Below are positions 1 through 7,560 of a stretch of DNA of 8,962 bases, piece by piece. Below the pieces are notes generated by a model. The model had not been told where the DNA came from and did no database searches. It worked only from the letters and a program-made list of their open reading frames with translations. Where the stretch lies: contig ONMG01000208.1 of the NCBI GenBank assembly GCA_900318855.1, forward strand, positions 1 to 8,962, written 5' to 3'. The position numbers were made by a program, and so were the translations under genes. Position 1 is the first letter of the stretch, and every line of letters begins with the position of its first letter. Source of the stretch: an uncultured Prevotella sp. (lineage in GTDB: Bacteria; Bacteroidota; Bacteroidia; Bacteroidales; Bacteroidaceae).

Positions 1-1665
1 GAGTCCGACCTCATTGACGTGTGGTTCGACAGTGGTTCCATGCCTTACGCCCAGCAGCACTATCCCTTCGAGGGCGAGCTCAATGCCGAAGGTCTGAAGC
101 AAACCGGCAAGAGCGAGCAGGAGTATCGCGATGAGCTCATTCACAGCACCTACACCGGTATCCCCGTACCGCCCGCCTTCTATCCGGCCGACTTCATCAA
201 TGAGGGTGTCGACCAGACGCGTGGCTGGTTCTTCACGTTGCATGCCATCGCTACGATGGTCTTCGACAGCGTAGCCTTCAAGAACGTCATCTCCTCGGGC
301 CTCGTCCTCGACGCCAAGGGCAACAAGATGTCGAAACACGTGGGCAACGTCACCAACCCCTTCGAGATGATCGACAAGTACGGAGCTGATGCCGTGCGCT
401 TCTATATGATGACCAATTCCGAACCTTGGGACAACCTGAAGTTCGACCCCAATGGGGTGGACGAGGTGCGCCGCAAGTTCTTCGGCACACTCTATAACAC
501 CTACAGCTTCTTCGCACTCTATGCCAATGTTGATGGCTTCGACCCACAGATGCCTCAGGTTCCCGTAGAAGAGCGACCGGAAATCGACCGCTGGATTCTC
601 TCCTGCCTTAACAGTCTCGTGAAGGGCGTTGAGCGCGAGCTCGACGGCTACGACCCCACGCGCGCAGGCCGACTCATCGACAGCTTCGTGTGCGACGACT
701 TGAGCAACTGGTATGTGCGGCTGAACCGTAAGCGCTTCTGGGGCAAGGAGATGAGCCAGGACAAGCTGTCGGCTTATCAGACGCTCTACACCTGTCTGAT
801 GACAGTGGCCAAGGTGCTGGCTCCCTTCGCTCCGTTCTTCACCGATCAGCTCTATCATGATCTGGGCGGTGAACTGGAGAGCGTACATCTCGCCGCATTC
901 CCCAAGGTGGATGAGGCTGTCATCGATGCCGACCTCGAAGCCCGCATGGCTCTGGCACAGCAGGTCACTTCCATGGTGCTCGCTCTGCGGCGTAAGGTGA
1001 ACATCAAAGTGCGCCAGCCGCTGGCAAAGATGATGATACCCGCTGTCGATGAGGCTCAGCGCCAGCATATTGAGGCCGTGGCCGACTTGATAAAGAGCGA
1101 GGTCAACGTGAAGGAACTGCAGTTCGTCAGCGATTCCGGCTTCCTGGTGAAGAAGGTGAAGTGTAACTTCCGCGTCATGGGCAAGAAGTTCGGAAAGCTC
1201 ATGAAGGGAGTGGCAGCCAAGATGGGAGCACTCTCGCAGGAGGAAATCGCGGAACTCGAGAAGAGGGGCAGCATCAGCTTCGTTGTCGAGGGACAGCAAG
1301 TGACAGTGGATGCTGCCGATGTGGAAATCATCTCGGAGGATATCCCCGGATGGCTCGTGGCCAATGAAGGCAATGTCACTGTGGCTTTGGAAGTGGAGCT
1401 CACTCCCGAACTGCTGAACGAGGGCATGGCCCGTGAGCTGATTAACCGTATCCAGAACATCCGTAAGGACTCCGGACTCGAAATCACCGACCGCATCGTG
1501 GTTACGCTCACGCCCACGGATTCCACCAAAGAGGCCGTCGAAGCCTTTGGCGAGATGATAAGGACCCAGGTGTTGGCCGACGACATCCGGCTCTCCGACA
1601 ACGATGGTACGGAGGCTGAGGTGAACGGACAGAACATCAATATCAAGGTGGAATCGGTGAAGTAA
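1..1665 (+). CDS. ileS: Isoleucyl-tRNA synthetase, C-terminal half (5' end outside window)
   Basis: Cytoplasmic class I aminoacyl-tRNA synthetase that charges tRNA-Ile. Only the last 554 residues are present; the frame is open at base 1, so the apparent GTG at 19 is an internal Val. Visible in order (fragment numbering): the WFDSGS motif of the catalytic domain (8-13), EGVDQTRGWFF (68-78), the class I signature loop as KMSKH (109-113), and the helical anticodon-binding domain starting near EIDRWILS (194) with DLSNWYVRLNRKRFW (233-247). A C-terminal region of the DUF5915 type found in eukaryote-like IleRS follows. There is no C-terminal CxxC zinc finger as in E. coli IleRS, which points to the type 2 form (usually about 1,140 residues), the group associated with natural mupirocin tolerance. 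The TAA stop shares its last A with the ATG of lspA, so the two are probably translationally coupled. His in the last position of KMSKH is a variation on KMSKS/KMSKR. Confidence 0.97.
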   Translation, partial: ESDLIDVWFDSGSMPYAQQHYPFEGELNAEGLKQTGKSEQEYRDELIHSTYTGIPVPPAFYPADFINEGVDQTRGWFFTLHAIATMVFDSVAFKNVISSGLVLDAKGNKMSKHVGNVTNPFEMIDKYGADAVRFYMMTNSEPWDNLKFDPNGVDEVRRKFFGTLYNTYSFFALYANVDGFDPQMPQVPVEERPEIDRWILSCLNSLVKGVERELDGYDPTRAGRLIDSFVCDDLSNWYVRLNRKRFWGKEMSQDKLSAYQTLYTCLMTVAKVLAPFAPFFTDQLYHDLGGELESVHLAAFPKVDEAVIDADLEARMALAQQVTSMVLALRRKVNIKVRQPLAKMMIPAVDEAQRQHIEAVADLIKSEVNVKELQFVSDSGFLVKKVKCNFRVMGKKFGKLMKGVAAKMGALSQEEIAELEKRGSISFVVEGQQVTVDAADVEIISEDIPGWLVANEGNVTVALEVELTPELLNEGMARELINRIQNIRKDSGLEITDRIVVTLTPTDSTKEAVEAFGEMIRTQVLADDIRLSDNDGTEAEVNGQNINIKVESVK

Positions 1666-2318
1666 TGAGCAGACTGAGGAAGCTATTTACCGACGGGCGC
1701 ATAGCCGTCCTGCTGGTCATCCTGATTCTTGTCGTCGACCAGATTATCAAAATCGAGGTGAAGACGCACATGCGTCTCGGCGACATGATTCAGGTGACTC
1801 ACTGGTTCTATATCGACTTTGTCGAGAACAACGGTATGGCTTATGGTATGACCTTCTTCAATAAGATCTTCCTGAGCTTGTTCCGCATTGTGGCCGTGGG
1901 CTTCATCGGCTGGTATCTCTGCAAGGTCGTTCACCGTGAGCACCGGCTGGGCTATGTGGTCTGTCTGAGCATGATTCTCGCCGGTGCTGCCGGCAACATC
2001 TTCGACTCCATGTTCTATGGCCTCTGTTTCACCTCGTCCACTCCGTTCGATGTAGCGCAGTGGGTGGCACCGGGGCAGGGCTATGCTGCATTCCTGGAGG
2101 GGAAGGTGGTCGACATGTTCTATTTCCCACTCATCGTGACCCACTGGCCACAGTGGGTGCCCGTGTGGGGCGGTCATCAGTTCATCTTCTTTTCGCCGGT
2201 GTTTAATTTCGCCGATGCCAATATCAGCGTGGGAGTGATTCTTCTGCTCCTGTTTTATAGAAAGGACTTGGAAAACGTTAAGTTGCATGTCAAGCAGCAG
2301 CCATCCGATGAGCAATAA
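1665..2318 (+). CDS. lspA: Lipoprotein signal peptidase (signal peptidase II)
   Basis: Inner-membrane aspartyl protease that cuts the signal peptide of prolipoproteins just before the lipid-modified cysteine. The protein has 217 residues and several membrane segments (about 13-30, 68-88, 95-113, 187-200). The family motifs are visible: VDQIIK (24-29), VENNGMAYG (53-61), GAAGNIFDS (107-115) and FNFADANISVG (180-190). The catalytic aspartate pair should be D114 and D184. It is longer than the usual 160-170 residues because of an insertion rich in aromatic residues and proline between the two catalytic motifs (about 117-178), predicted to lie outside the membrane. The start ATG overlaps the ileS stop by one base (TAATG), which fixes the start and suggests termination-reinitiation. 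The 3' end overlaps the next gene, itself a lipoprotein and thus a substrate. No gene lies between ileS and lspA, where several Bacteroidetes carry a DksA-like gene. Confidence 0.96.
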   Translation: MSRLRKLFTDGRIAVLLVILILVVDQIIKIEVKTHMRLGDMIQVTHWFYIDFVENNGMAYGMTFFNKIFLSLFRIVAVGFIGWYLCKVVHREHRLGYVVCLSMILAGAAGNIFDSMFYGLCFTSSTPFDVAQWVAPGQGYAAFLEGKVVDMFYFPLIVTHWPQWVPVWGGHQFIFFSPVFNFADANISVGVILLLLFYRKDLENVKLHVKQQPSDEQ

Positions 2319-3261
2319 CCAACCGGCATTGTCGGCCGTCAGCAAGAGGGGAAAGGGCTTTCAGGCGCTTTTCCTTTTTGTCGTCTTGACGCTGTTGGCC
2401 TCCTGTAAGCCTTCAGTTCCCAGTCAGTACATTCAGCCCGACGACATGGAGGACTTGCTCTACGATTACCATATAGCGAGGGCCATGTCGCAGGAGACGG
2501 GAAGCACGAATCTCATCACCTATAATACGGCCATTCTCAAGAAGTATGGTTACACGGAGGCCCAGGTGGACTCGTCGATGGCTTGGTATCTCCGCCATAC
2601 GAAATATCTGCAAACCATTTATGAGCATCTCGCCGACCGGCTCAGTAAGGAGGCCATGGCTGAGGGCGCTTCGGCAAGCGACGTGAGCCGATATGGAGCC
2701 GACAACGCCCGGGGCGACACGGTGAGCATCTGGCGAGGTCAGCATGCTCTGGTGCTGATGCCCGACAAGCCGTTCAATCTGAGCACGTTCACCATAAAGG
2801 CTGATACGGCCTTCCATAAGGGTGACCGGATTATGCTCTCGGTGCAGTCGCAGTTCATCTACCAGGAGGGAATGCATGATGGGGTGGTGGTGATGGCCGT
2901 GAGATTCGCCAACGACAGTGTGGCCTGCCAGACGACGCACATCTCGGTGTCGGGCAGTTCTTCACTGGTGATAGCCGACAATGCACATCTAGGCATTAAG
3001 GAGGTGAGAGGCTACTTCATGTTGAACGACCATAGTGGAAATGCAACGTCTATGCGCATCATGTTCCTTACAGGTATCAACATCCTCCGCATTCACGAAC
3101 CCAAAATGACAGACAGTGCAGCGCCCGGAAGTGCTGGCAGTCCTGCCGCCGGCAGCTCGGCCGATTCGGCGAAGGCGCCTACTCCCTCGGCACCGATGCC
3201 CACCCCCAGTGCGGCTCCGGTGGATGTCAGACCGGTGCAAAGGCAGCTGCGCATGAACTGA
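2308..3261 (+). CDS. DUF4296 domain-containing lipoprotein
   Basis: Predicted membrane lipoprotein of unknown function. From the ATG at 2308 it has 317 residues: a basic N-terminus, a hydrophobic stretch (about 20-31) and a lipobox LASC with the lipidated cysteine at residue 33. The DUF4296 domain follows at once, with the recognisable MEDLLYDYHIARAM near its start, and then a beta-rich middle region of about 130 residues that I cannot assign. The last 50 residues are a low-complexity tail of Ala, Ser, Pro and Gly, likely disordered. An in-frame ATG at 2287 would add seven residues (MSSSSHP) and lengthen the overlap with lspA from 11 to 32 bases. I prefer 2308 because it gives the shorter overlap and n-region, but neither start has a clear ribosome binding site. 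Placement behind lspA is common in Bacteroidetes as far as I recall. Function is not known and I do not infer one beyond envelope location. Confidence 0.88.
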   Translation: MSNNQPALSAVSKRGKGFQALFLFVVLTLLASCKPSVPSQYIQPDDMEDLLYDYHIARAMSQETGSTNLITYNTAILKKYGYTEAQVDSSMAWYLRHTKYLQTIYEHLADRLSKEAMAEGASASDVSRYGADNARGDTVSIWRGQHALVLMPDKPFNLSTFTIKADTAFHKGDRIMLSVQSQFIYQEGMHDGVVVMAVRFANDSVACQTTHISVSGSSSLVIADNAHLGIKEVRGYFMLNDHSGNATSMRIMFLTGINILRIHEPKMTDSAAPGSAGSPAAGSSADSAKAPTPSAPMPTPSAAPVDVRPVQRQLRMN

Positions 3262-3295
3262 TATCACAATGATTAACAACTCAATTAGAAATAAT

Positions 3296-4144
3296 ATGCT
3301 TACAGTAAAAGAATTAGAAGACAGACTCATCGACCTGGCCTTTGCCGAGGATATCGGTGATGGCGACCATACTACTTTGTGTTGTATCCCCGCTGACGCT
3401 ATGGGCAAGAGCCATCTGCTCATCAAGGAAGACGGAATCCTGGCCGGCGTGGAAGTGGCCAAGGAGGTGTTCCGCCGCTTCGACCCGGAGCTCAAGGTGG
3501 AGGTGCTCATCCCTGACGGCTCGCCCGTGAAAGTGGGCAACATCGCTATGGTCGTTACGGGAAAGGTGCGCTCACTGCTTCAGACTGAGCGGCTCATGCT
3601 CAACATCATGCAGCGTATGAGCGGTATCGCCACGATGACTCATAAATATGTGGAGCGCCTTAAGGGCACCCATACGCATGTGCTCGACACCAGAAAGACA
3701 ACACCCGGAATGCGCGTGCTCGAGAAGCAGGCGGTGAAGATTGGCGGAGGCATGAACCATAGGATTGGACTCTTTGATATGATACTGCTCAAGGACAATC
3801 ACATCGACTTTGCAGGTGGCATCGACAAGGCAATCACGCGTTGCCATGAATACCTCAAAGAGAAAAACCTCGACCTCAAGATTGAAATCGAGGTGCGCTC
3901 CTTCGATGAACTCAATCAGGTGCTCCATCATGGCGGCGTCGACCGCATCATGCTCGATAACTTCAGCGTTGCCGACACGAAGAAGGCTGTCGACCTCATA
4001 GACGGACGATATGAGACTGAATCGTCGGGCGGTATCACTTACGACACCATTCGCGACTATGCTGAGCAAGGAGTGGATTTCATCAGTGTCGGAGCACTTA
4101 CTCACAGCGTGAAGGGACTTGATATGAGCTTCAAAGCTTGTTAG
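3296..4144 (+). CDS. nadC: Nicotinate-nucleotide pyrophosphorylase (quinolinate phosphoribosyltransferase, decarboxylating)
   Basis: Converts quinolinate and PRPP to nicotinate mononucleotide, CO2 and pyrophosphate in de novo NAD synthesis; cytoplasmic and normally a dimer. The 282-residue protein from the ATG at 3296 is a full-length family member. It shows FAEDIGDGDHTT (16-27), TERLMLN (97-103), DTRKTTPG (131-138), KIGGGMNHRIGL (148-159), LLKDNH (164-169) and RIMLDN (217-222). Quinolinate and PRPP contacts equivalent to M. tuberculosis R105, R139, K140, R162 and K172 are R99, R133, K134, R156 and K166, with the same spacing, so it should be active. An ATG at 3269 in the same frame would add nine poorly conserved residues (MINNSIRNN); the later start puts the conserved helix at the usual place. 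The gap to the preceding lipoprotein gene is 34 AT-rich bases with no recognisable promoter, so co-transcription is likely. nadA and nadB are not in the window. Confidence 0.96.
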   Translation: MLTVKELEDRLIDLAFAEDIGDGDHTTLCCIPADAMGKSHLLIKEDGILAGVEVAKEVFRRFDPELKVEVLIPDGSPVKVGNIAMVVTGKVRSLLQTERLMLNIMQRMSGIATMTHKYVERLKGTHTHVLDTRKTTPGMRVLEKQAVKIGGGMNHRIGLFDMILLKDNHIDFAGGIDKAITRCHEYLKEKNLDLKIEIEVRSFDELNQVLHHGGVDRIMLDNFSVADTKKAVDLIDGRYETESSGGITYDTIRDYAEQGVDFISVGALTHSVKGLDMSFKAC

Positions 4145-4174
4145 AAATTGAAAGTTAACATACTGTTTACGAAT

Positions 4175-5827
4175 ATGATAAAGCAACTAAGACTATTCTT
4201 TTCGCTGGCCTTGGGCTGTCTCTGCTTTACGCCTTCCGAGGCTTGCACCAATTTTATTGTGGGCAGCAAGGCCAGTGCCGATGGATCCGTCATCTGCACT
4301 TACAATGCCGACGACTACGGTATGTTCCAGAACTTGGCGCATTTCCCCGCCGGATTGCATGCCAAGGGAGAGATGCGGAAAGTGTTCGACTGGGATACGG
4401 GTGTCTATCATGGTGAGATTCCAGAGGCTCCGGTGACCTATAATGTGATAGGTAACATCAACGAATATCAAGTTACCATCGGAGAGACTACCTATGGAGG
4501 GCGCGAGGAGATGGTGGATACAACGGGCATCATCGACTACGGGTCGCTTATCTATTTGGCCCTTCAACGGTCGCGGACTGCCCGTGAGGCTATCAAGGTG
4601 ATGACCTCGCTCGTCGAGAAATATGGCTACAACAGTGAGGGCGAGACCTTCACCATCTGTGATGCTAACGAGGCTTGGATTATGGAGATGCAGGGCTGTG
4701 GAGGCGACAAGAAGCAGAAGGTGGTGTGGTGTGCTGTCAGGGTGCCCGACAACGCTATCTGTGGTCACGCCAACCAGAGCCGCATCGGTGTCTTCGCTGC
4801 CTACAGCACGGAGGTGCTGCATTCAAAGAACGTAGTGAGCTTTGCCCGTTCCAAAGGATGGTTTAAGGGCAAGGACAAGGATTTCAGTTGGAAGGAGGCT
4901 TATGCCAAACCCGACTTCGAAGGACGGCGCTTCTGCGAAGCCCGTGTATGGAGCTTCTTCAACCACTGGACGGATATGAGCCGCTATCTCCCATGGGCGC
5001 TTGGCAAGGATCCTGACGCTGAGGACATGCCGCTCTGGATTATTCCAAGCCGTAAACTCTCGGTGCAGGATGTTGAGGCCTGCATGCGCGATCATTATGA
5101 GAATACACCGCTGGCTACTGACAGTACTGACATTGGCGGAGGTATCTGGCAGATGCCTTACCGGCCGACGCCGCTCACTTTCAAGGTCGACGGAAAGAAA
5201 TACTTCAACGAACGGCCGACGAGCACTCAGCAGACGGGCTTCACCTATGTGAGCCAGATGAGATCGTGGCTGCCTCGCGAAATAGGCGGTGTACTCTGGT
5301 TCGGAAACGACGACGGCAACATGATTGCCTATGTGCCCATCTATTGTGGCAACACGGTGCAGCCGGAATGCTTCAATACGCCCGGAGCCGATGCCGTGAC
5401 GTTCTCCGATAAGAATGCTTATTGGGTGTGCAACTGGGTTAGCAATATGGTTTACCCGCGATACAGCCAGATGTTCGGATCGCTGAAGACGGTGCGCGAC
5501 AGCCTGGAGCACAGTTGGTTTGCCGCTCAGCCTGCTGTAGAGGCAAAGGCAAAATCTCTCTACAGCTCTGATAAGGCTGCAGCCTTGAAGTATCTGAATA
5601 ATTACAGTAATGATAAGGCTGCCGAGATGCTCGCACGCTGGAAGAAACTTGCTGTCTACCTCATCGTGAAATACAACGATATGGCAGTGAAACCCGAAGC
5701 AAACGGAGTCTTCAAGCGCACAGCAACGGGGCTTGGTGCCAAGGTGGCAAGACCGGGATTCCCGCACAGTTTCGCCAAGGAGTTAGTGAAGCAGACGGGG
5801 GATAAGTTTGCTGTTCCGATGAACTGA
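4175..5827 (+). CDS. Exported dipeptidase, peptidase family C69 (PepD-like)
   Basis: Predicted Ntn-hydrolase of family C69, which contains dipeptidases such as Lactobacillus PepD. The 550-residue protein has a signal peptide: a basic start (MIKQLR), a hydrophobic core (about 7-18) and SEA at 21-23. Cleavage after Ala23 would leave Cys24 (CTNFIVG) as the new N-terminus, and this cysteine is the expected catalytic nucleophile. Next come the conserved SADGSVICTYNADDYGMF region, TYGGREEM, IIDYGSLIYLALQRSRTARE and TICDANEAWIMEMQG, all typical of the family. Length fits the exported Bacteroidetes members. A TTG at 4148 could add nine residues, but the ATG at 4175 gives a normal signal peptide. The gene lies 30 bases after nadC without an evident promoter or Shine-Dalgarno site, and a strong terminator follows, so it is the last gene of the operon. 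Likely role: breaking down dipeptides in the periplasm. The true substrate is not visible from sequence. Confidence 0.9.
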   Translation: MIKQLRLFFSLALGCLCFTPSEACTNFIVGSKASADGSVICTYNADDYGMFQNLAHFPAGLHAKGEMRKVFDWDTGVYHGEIPEAPVTYNVIGNINEYQVTIGETTYGGREEMVDTTGIIDYGSLIYLALQRSRTAREAIKVMTSLVEKYGYNSEGETFTICDANEAWIMEMQGCGGDKKQKVVWCAVRVPDNAICGHANQSRIGVFAAYSTEVLHSKNVVSFARSKGWFKGKDKDFSWKEAYAKPDFEGRRFCEARVWSFFNHWTDMSRYLPWALGKDPDAEDMPLWIIPSRKLSVQDVEACMRDHYENTPLATDSTDIGGGIWQMPYRPTPLTFKVDGKKYFNERPTSTQQTGFTYVSQMRSWLPREIGGVLWFGNDDGNMIAYVPIYCGNTVQPECFNTPGADAVTFSDKNAYWVCNWVSNMVYPRYSQMFGSLKTVRDSLEHSWFAAQPAVEAKAKSLYSSDKAAALKYLNNYSNDKAAEMLARWKKLAVYLIVKYNDMAVKPEANGVFKRTATGLGAKVARPGFPHSFAKELVKQTGDKFAVPMN

Positions 5828-5852
5828 TTGGCATTTATCCGTTTTACCTTAT

Positions 5853-5901
5853 AGGGTGCTGGACTGTGGATTGACACGTCTCAGCACCCTTTATTTTTAT
5901 T
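5853..5901 (+). terminator. Rho-independent terminator after the C69 peptidase gene
   Basis: A perfect 9-bp stem, AGGGTGCTG (5853-5861) with CAGCACCCT (5882-5890), can be extended inward by GAC/GTC and TGT/ACA pairs interrupted by single bulged bases. It is followed at once by the T-rich run TTTATTTTTATT. It begins 25 bases after the peptidase stop. The opposite strand has no T-tract behind the stem, so it should act on the plus strand only. The 89 bases from here to the convergent sulfatase end hold no gene or clear second terminator. Confidence 0.88.
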
Positions 5902-5990
5902 GTTAGGAATTAGTCTCTAAAGGAGATACGTCTACCGGTTTTAGGGGGGAGCAAGTTTGATATGTATCCACTGGTCCTAAGCTTTCTTCT

Positions 5991-7535
5991 TCACTTGTTA
6001 GGAAGAGTCACCTCGAAGTCTTTGCTTTCCCGGTGCTGACTGAGTATAATACCCACCATCTTTCTGACAATGTCGGGATGCTGCTCAGCCACATTCCGAT
6101 CCTCACGCAAGTCGGTCGCCAGATTGTAGAGCTGTGGTAAGCCTTTTACCACCACCATCTTCCAGTTTTCCATGCGTAGCGCCATCTGGTCGGTCTCACT
6201 GAATTCCCAATAAAGCCAAGGATGTTGTTGCTGTCCGCTTTGACCCAACAAGGTAGGTGCAAACGAGATGCCGTCGAGATAGTCAGTTTTCCTTTGCTTC
6301 GTTTTCCATACAGCAGTCTTGCCATTGCCCTTTGGCGGAAGTGGTAAATGTGCCAACTCGCAAAAAGTGGGCATCACATCGTAGAATGCCAGCTGATGAT
6401 TGCTTACACTTCCAGCCTTGATATGACCAGGCCACCAGACGATGAAAGGAATACGAATTCCCCCTTCGTAGCATTGTCGTTTGAGCCCACGCAGTTTACC
6501 GTCGCGCCCGAAGAATACAGGGTCGGCTCCGCCCTCCTTATGAGGCCCGTTGTCGCTTGTGAAGATAACAATGGTGTTTCTGTCGAGATGCTTAAGCCGT
6601 AGCTCCTCCATAATTTCACCCACATACTTATCGAGACGAGTTATCATGGCGGCAAACTGGGCGTGAGTATGCTCCACGGCGTTGTAGCGCGAGTCGGGCT
6701 GACCACCCCAAGTCTTGTCGACAAAGAATTGGCGCTTATATTGCCGGAGGATCGAGTCGTTGGGCTGGGCCAGTTCAGCGTGAGGGAGCGTGTAGGTGAA
6801 GAATCCGACAAACGGATGCTTGTCATCCTGTCGGTCTAACCATTCTAAGGCTTTTCTGTGGATGAGGTCGGCCGAATACTGATGCCGGTGGAAGTAGCCC
6901 TCACCCGACATGGGCCATTGAATGTTCTCTTGGAGTATCACTCTATTCACGGCAGTGTCGCCCCGGCTACTACTATATTCGTTGAGAAAGTTTGGATAGT
7001 AGAGGTGGGCCTGAAACTGACAGATATATCCGTAGAACTCATCGATGCCACGCTTGTCGGGTGTTGAGCAGGAACCTTCGTAGCCACCGGCCCACTTGCC
7101 GAAGAGTGCCGTCCTGTAGCCTCCTGCCTTCATTACCTCGGGCAGAATGATATGGGTAGAGTCGTAAGGCATTTGTCCCACGCGTGAGTAGTCTTGGTTT
7201 TGGCCGTAGTTTACCATTGGCATGTTGGGCCAATACTCCTTATTGCCTCTTACCAGGGTGTGGCCTGTGTGTTGGCCTGTCATCAGGCTGGCTCTCGAAG
7301 GAGCACTCACAGGAGCTCCCGCATAGGCCTGGGTGAAACGCATGCCTTCTTGAGCCATTCTGTCGATGTTTGGCGTTTGGATGTAGGGCTGACCATAGCA
7401 GTGCAAGTCGCCGTATCCCATGTCGTCGCACATGATGAATACAATATTGGGCTTCACGGCAGTTGCCGCACAGGCCGCTTGAGCTACGAGGGGTAATGAG
7501 CCTCGGAGGAGAATATGTTTGCTGATTCTCATCAT
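5991..7535 (-). CDS. Exported Ser-type sulfatase (arylsulfatase family, S1)
   Basis: Hydrolyses sulfate esters, probably on carbohydrates, in the periplasm or at the cell surface. From the ATG at 7535 the protein has 514 residues, normal for S1 sulfatases. Visible are an N-terminal export signal ending near AQAACAA (18-24), the metal-binding DDMGYGD (37-43), and the signature SAPSRASLMTG (77-87). In this signature Ser77 is the residue converted to formylglycine and Arg81 its partner. YTLPHAE (248-254) carries a conserved His, FTSDNGP (325-331) the D328/N329 metal ligands, and LRGLKRQCYEGGIRIPF the second substrate-pocket lysine region. Serine rather than cysteine means maturation by an anaerobic radical-SAM enzyme (anSME), not seen here. 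A TTG at 7544 would add three residues. An AAGGA lies 12 bases before the preferred ATG. A cysteine at residue 22 lacks a proper lipobox, so signal peptidase I cleavage is more likely. The gene starts 25 bases after the regulator, so they are probably one operon. The glycan target cannot be told from sequence. Confidence 0.94.
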   Translation of the reverse strand: MMRISKHILLRGSLPLVAQAACAATAVKPNIVFIMCDDMGYGDLHCYGQPYIQTPNIDRMAQEGMRFTQAYAGAPVSAPSRASLMTGQHTGHTLVRGNKEYWPNMPMVNYGQNQDYSRVGQMPYDSTHIILPEVMKAGGYRTALFGKWAGGYEGSCSTPDKRGIDEFYGYICQFQAHLYYPNFLNEYSSSRGDTAVNRVILQENIQWPMSGEGYFHRHQYSADLIHRKALEWLDRQDDKHPFVGFFTYTLPHAELAQPNDSILRQYKRQFFVDKTWGGQPDSRYNAVEHTHAQFAAMITRLDKYVGEIMEELRLKHLDRNTIVIFTSDNGPHKEGGADPVFFGRDGKLRGLKRQCYEGGIRIPFIVWWPGHIKAGSVSNHQLAFYDVMPTFCELAHLPLPPKGNGKTAVWKTKQRKTDYLDGISFAPTLLGQSGQQQHPWLYWEFSETDQMALRMENWKMVVVKGLPQLYNLATDLREDRNVAEQHPDIVRKMVGIILSQHRESKDFEVTLPNK

Positions 7536-7560
7536 TTTAATCAATATTCCTTCAGATCAT

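Noticed and set aside
1683..2345. Long minus-strand open frame opposite lspA (220 codons)
   Set aside because: The plus frame has all LspA catalytic motifs; the opposite product has no recognisable domain and reflects codon bias of the true gene.
4823..5767. Long minus-strand open frame opposite the C69 peptidase gene (314 codons)
   Set aside because: It is a shadow of a well-supported gene, begins without a signal for translation and shows no family motif.
5902..5990. Possible terminator for the sulfatase gene on the minus strand
   Set aside because: I see only a weak CTC/GAG stem around 5916-5926 and no T-tract on that strand; the strong hairpin at 5853-5890 lacks a T-run in the minus direction.
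7544..7544. TTG start for the sulfatase
   Set aside because: Two ATG codons follow three and four codons later, at 7535 and 7532; the AAGGA before the TTG is only three bases away, too close for good initiation.
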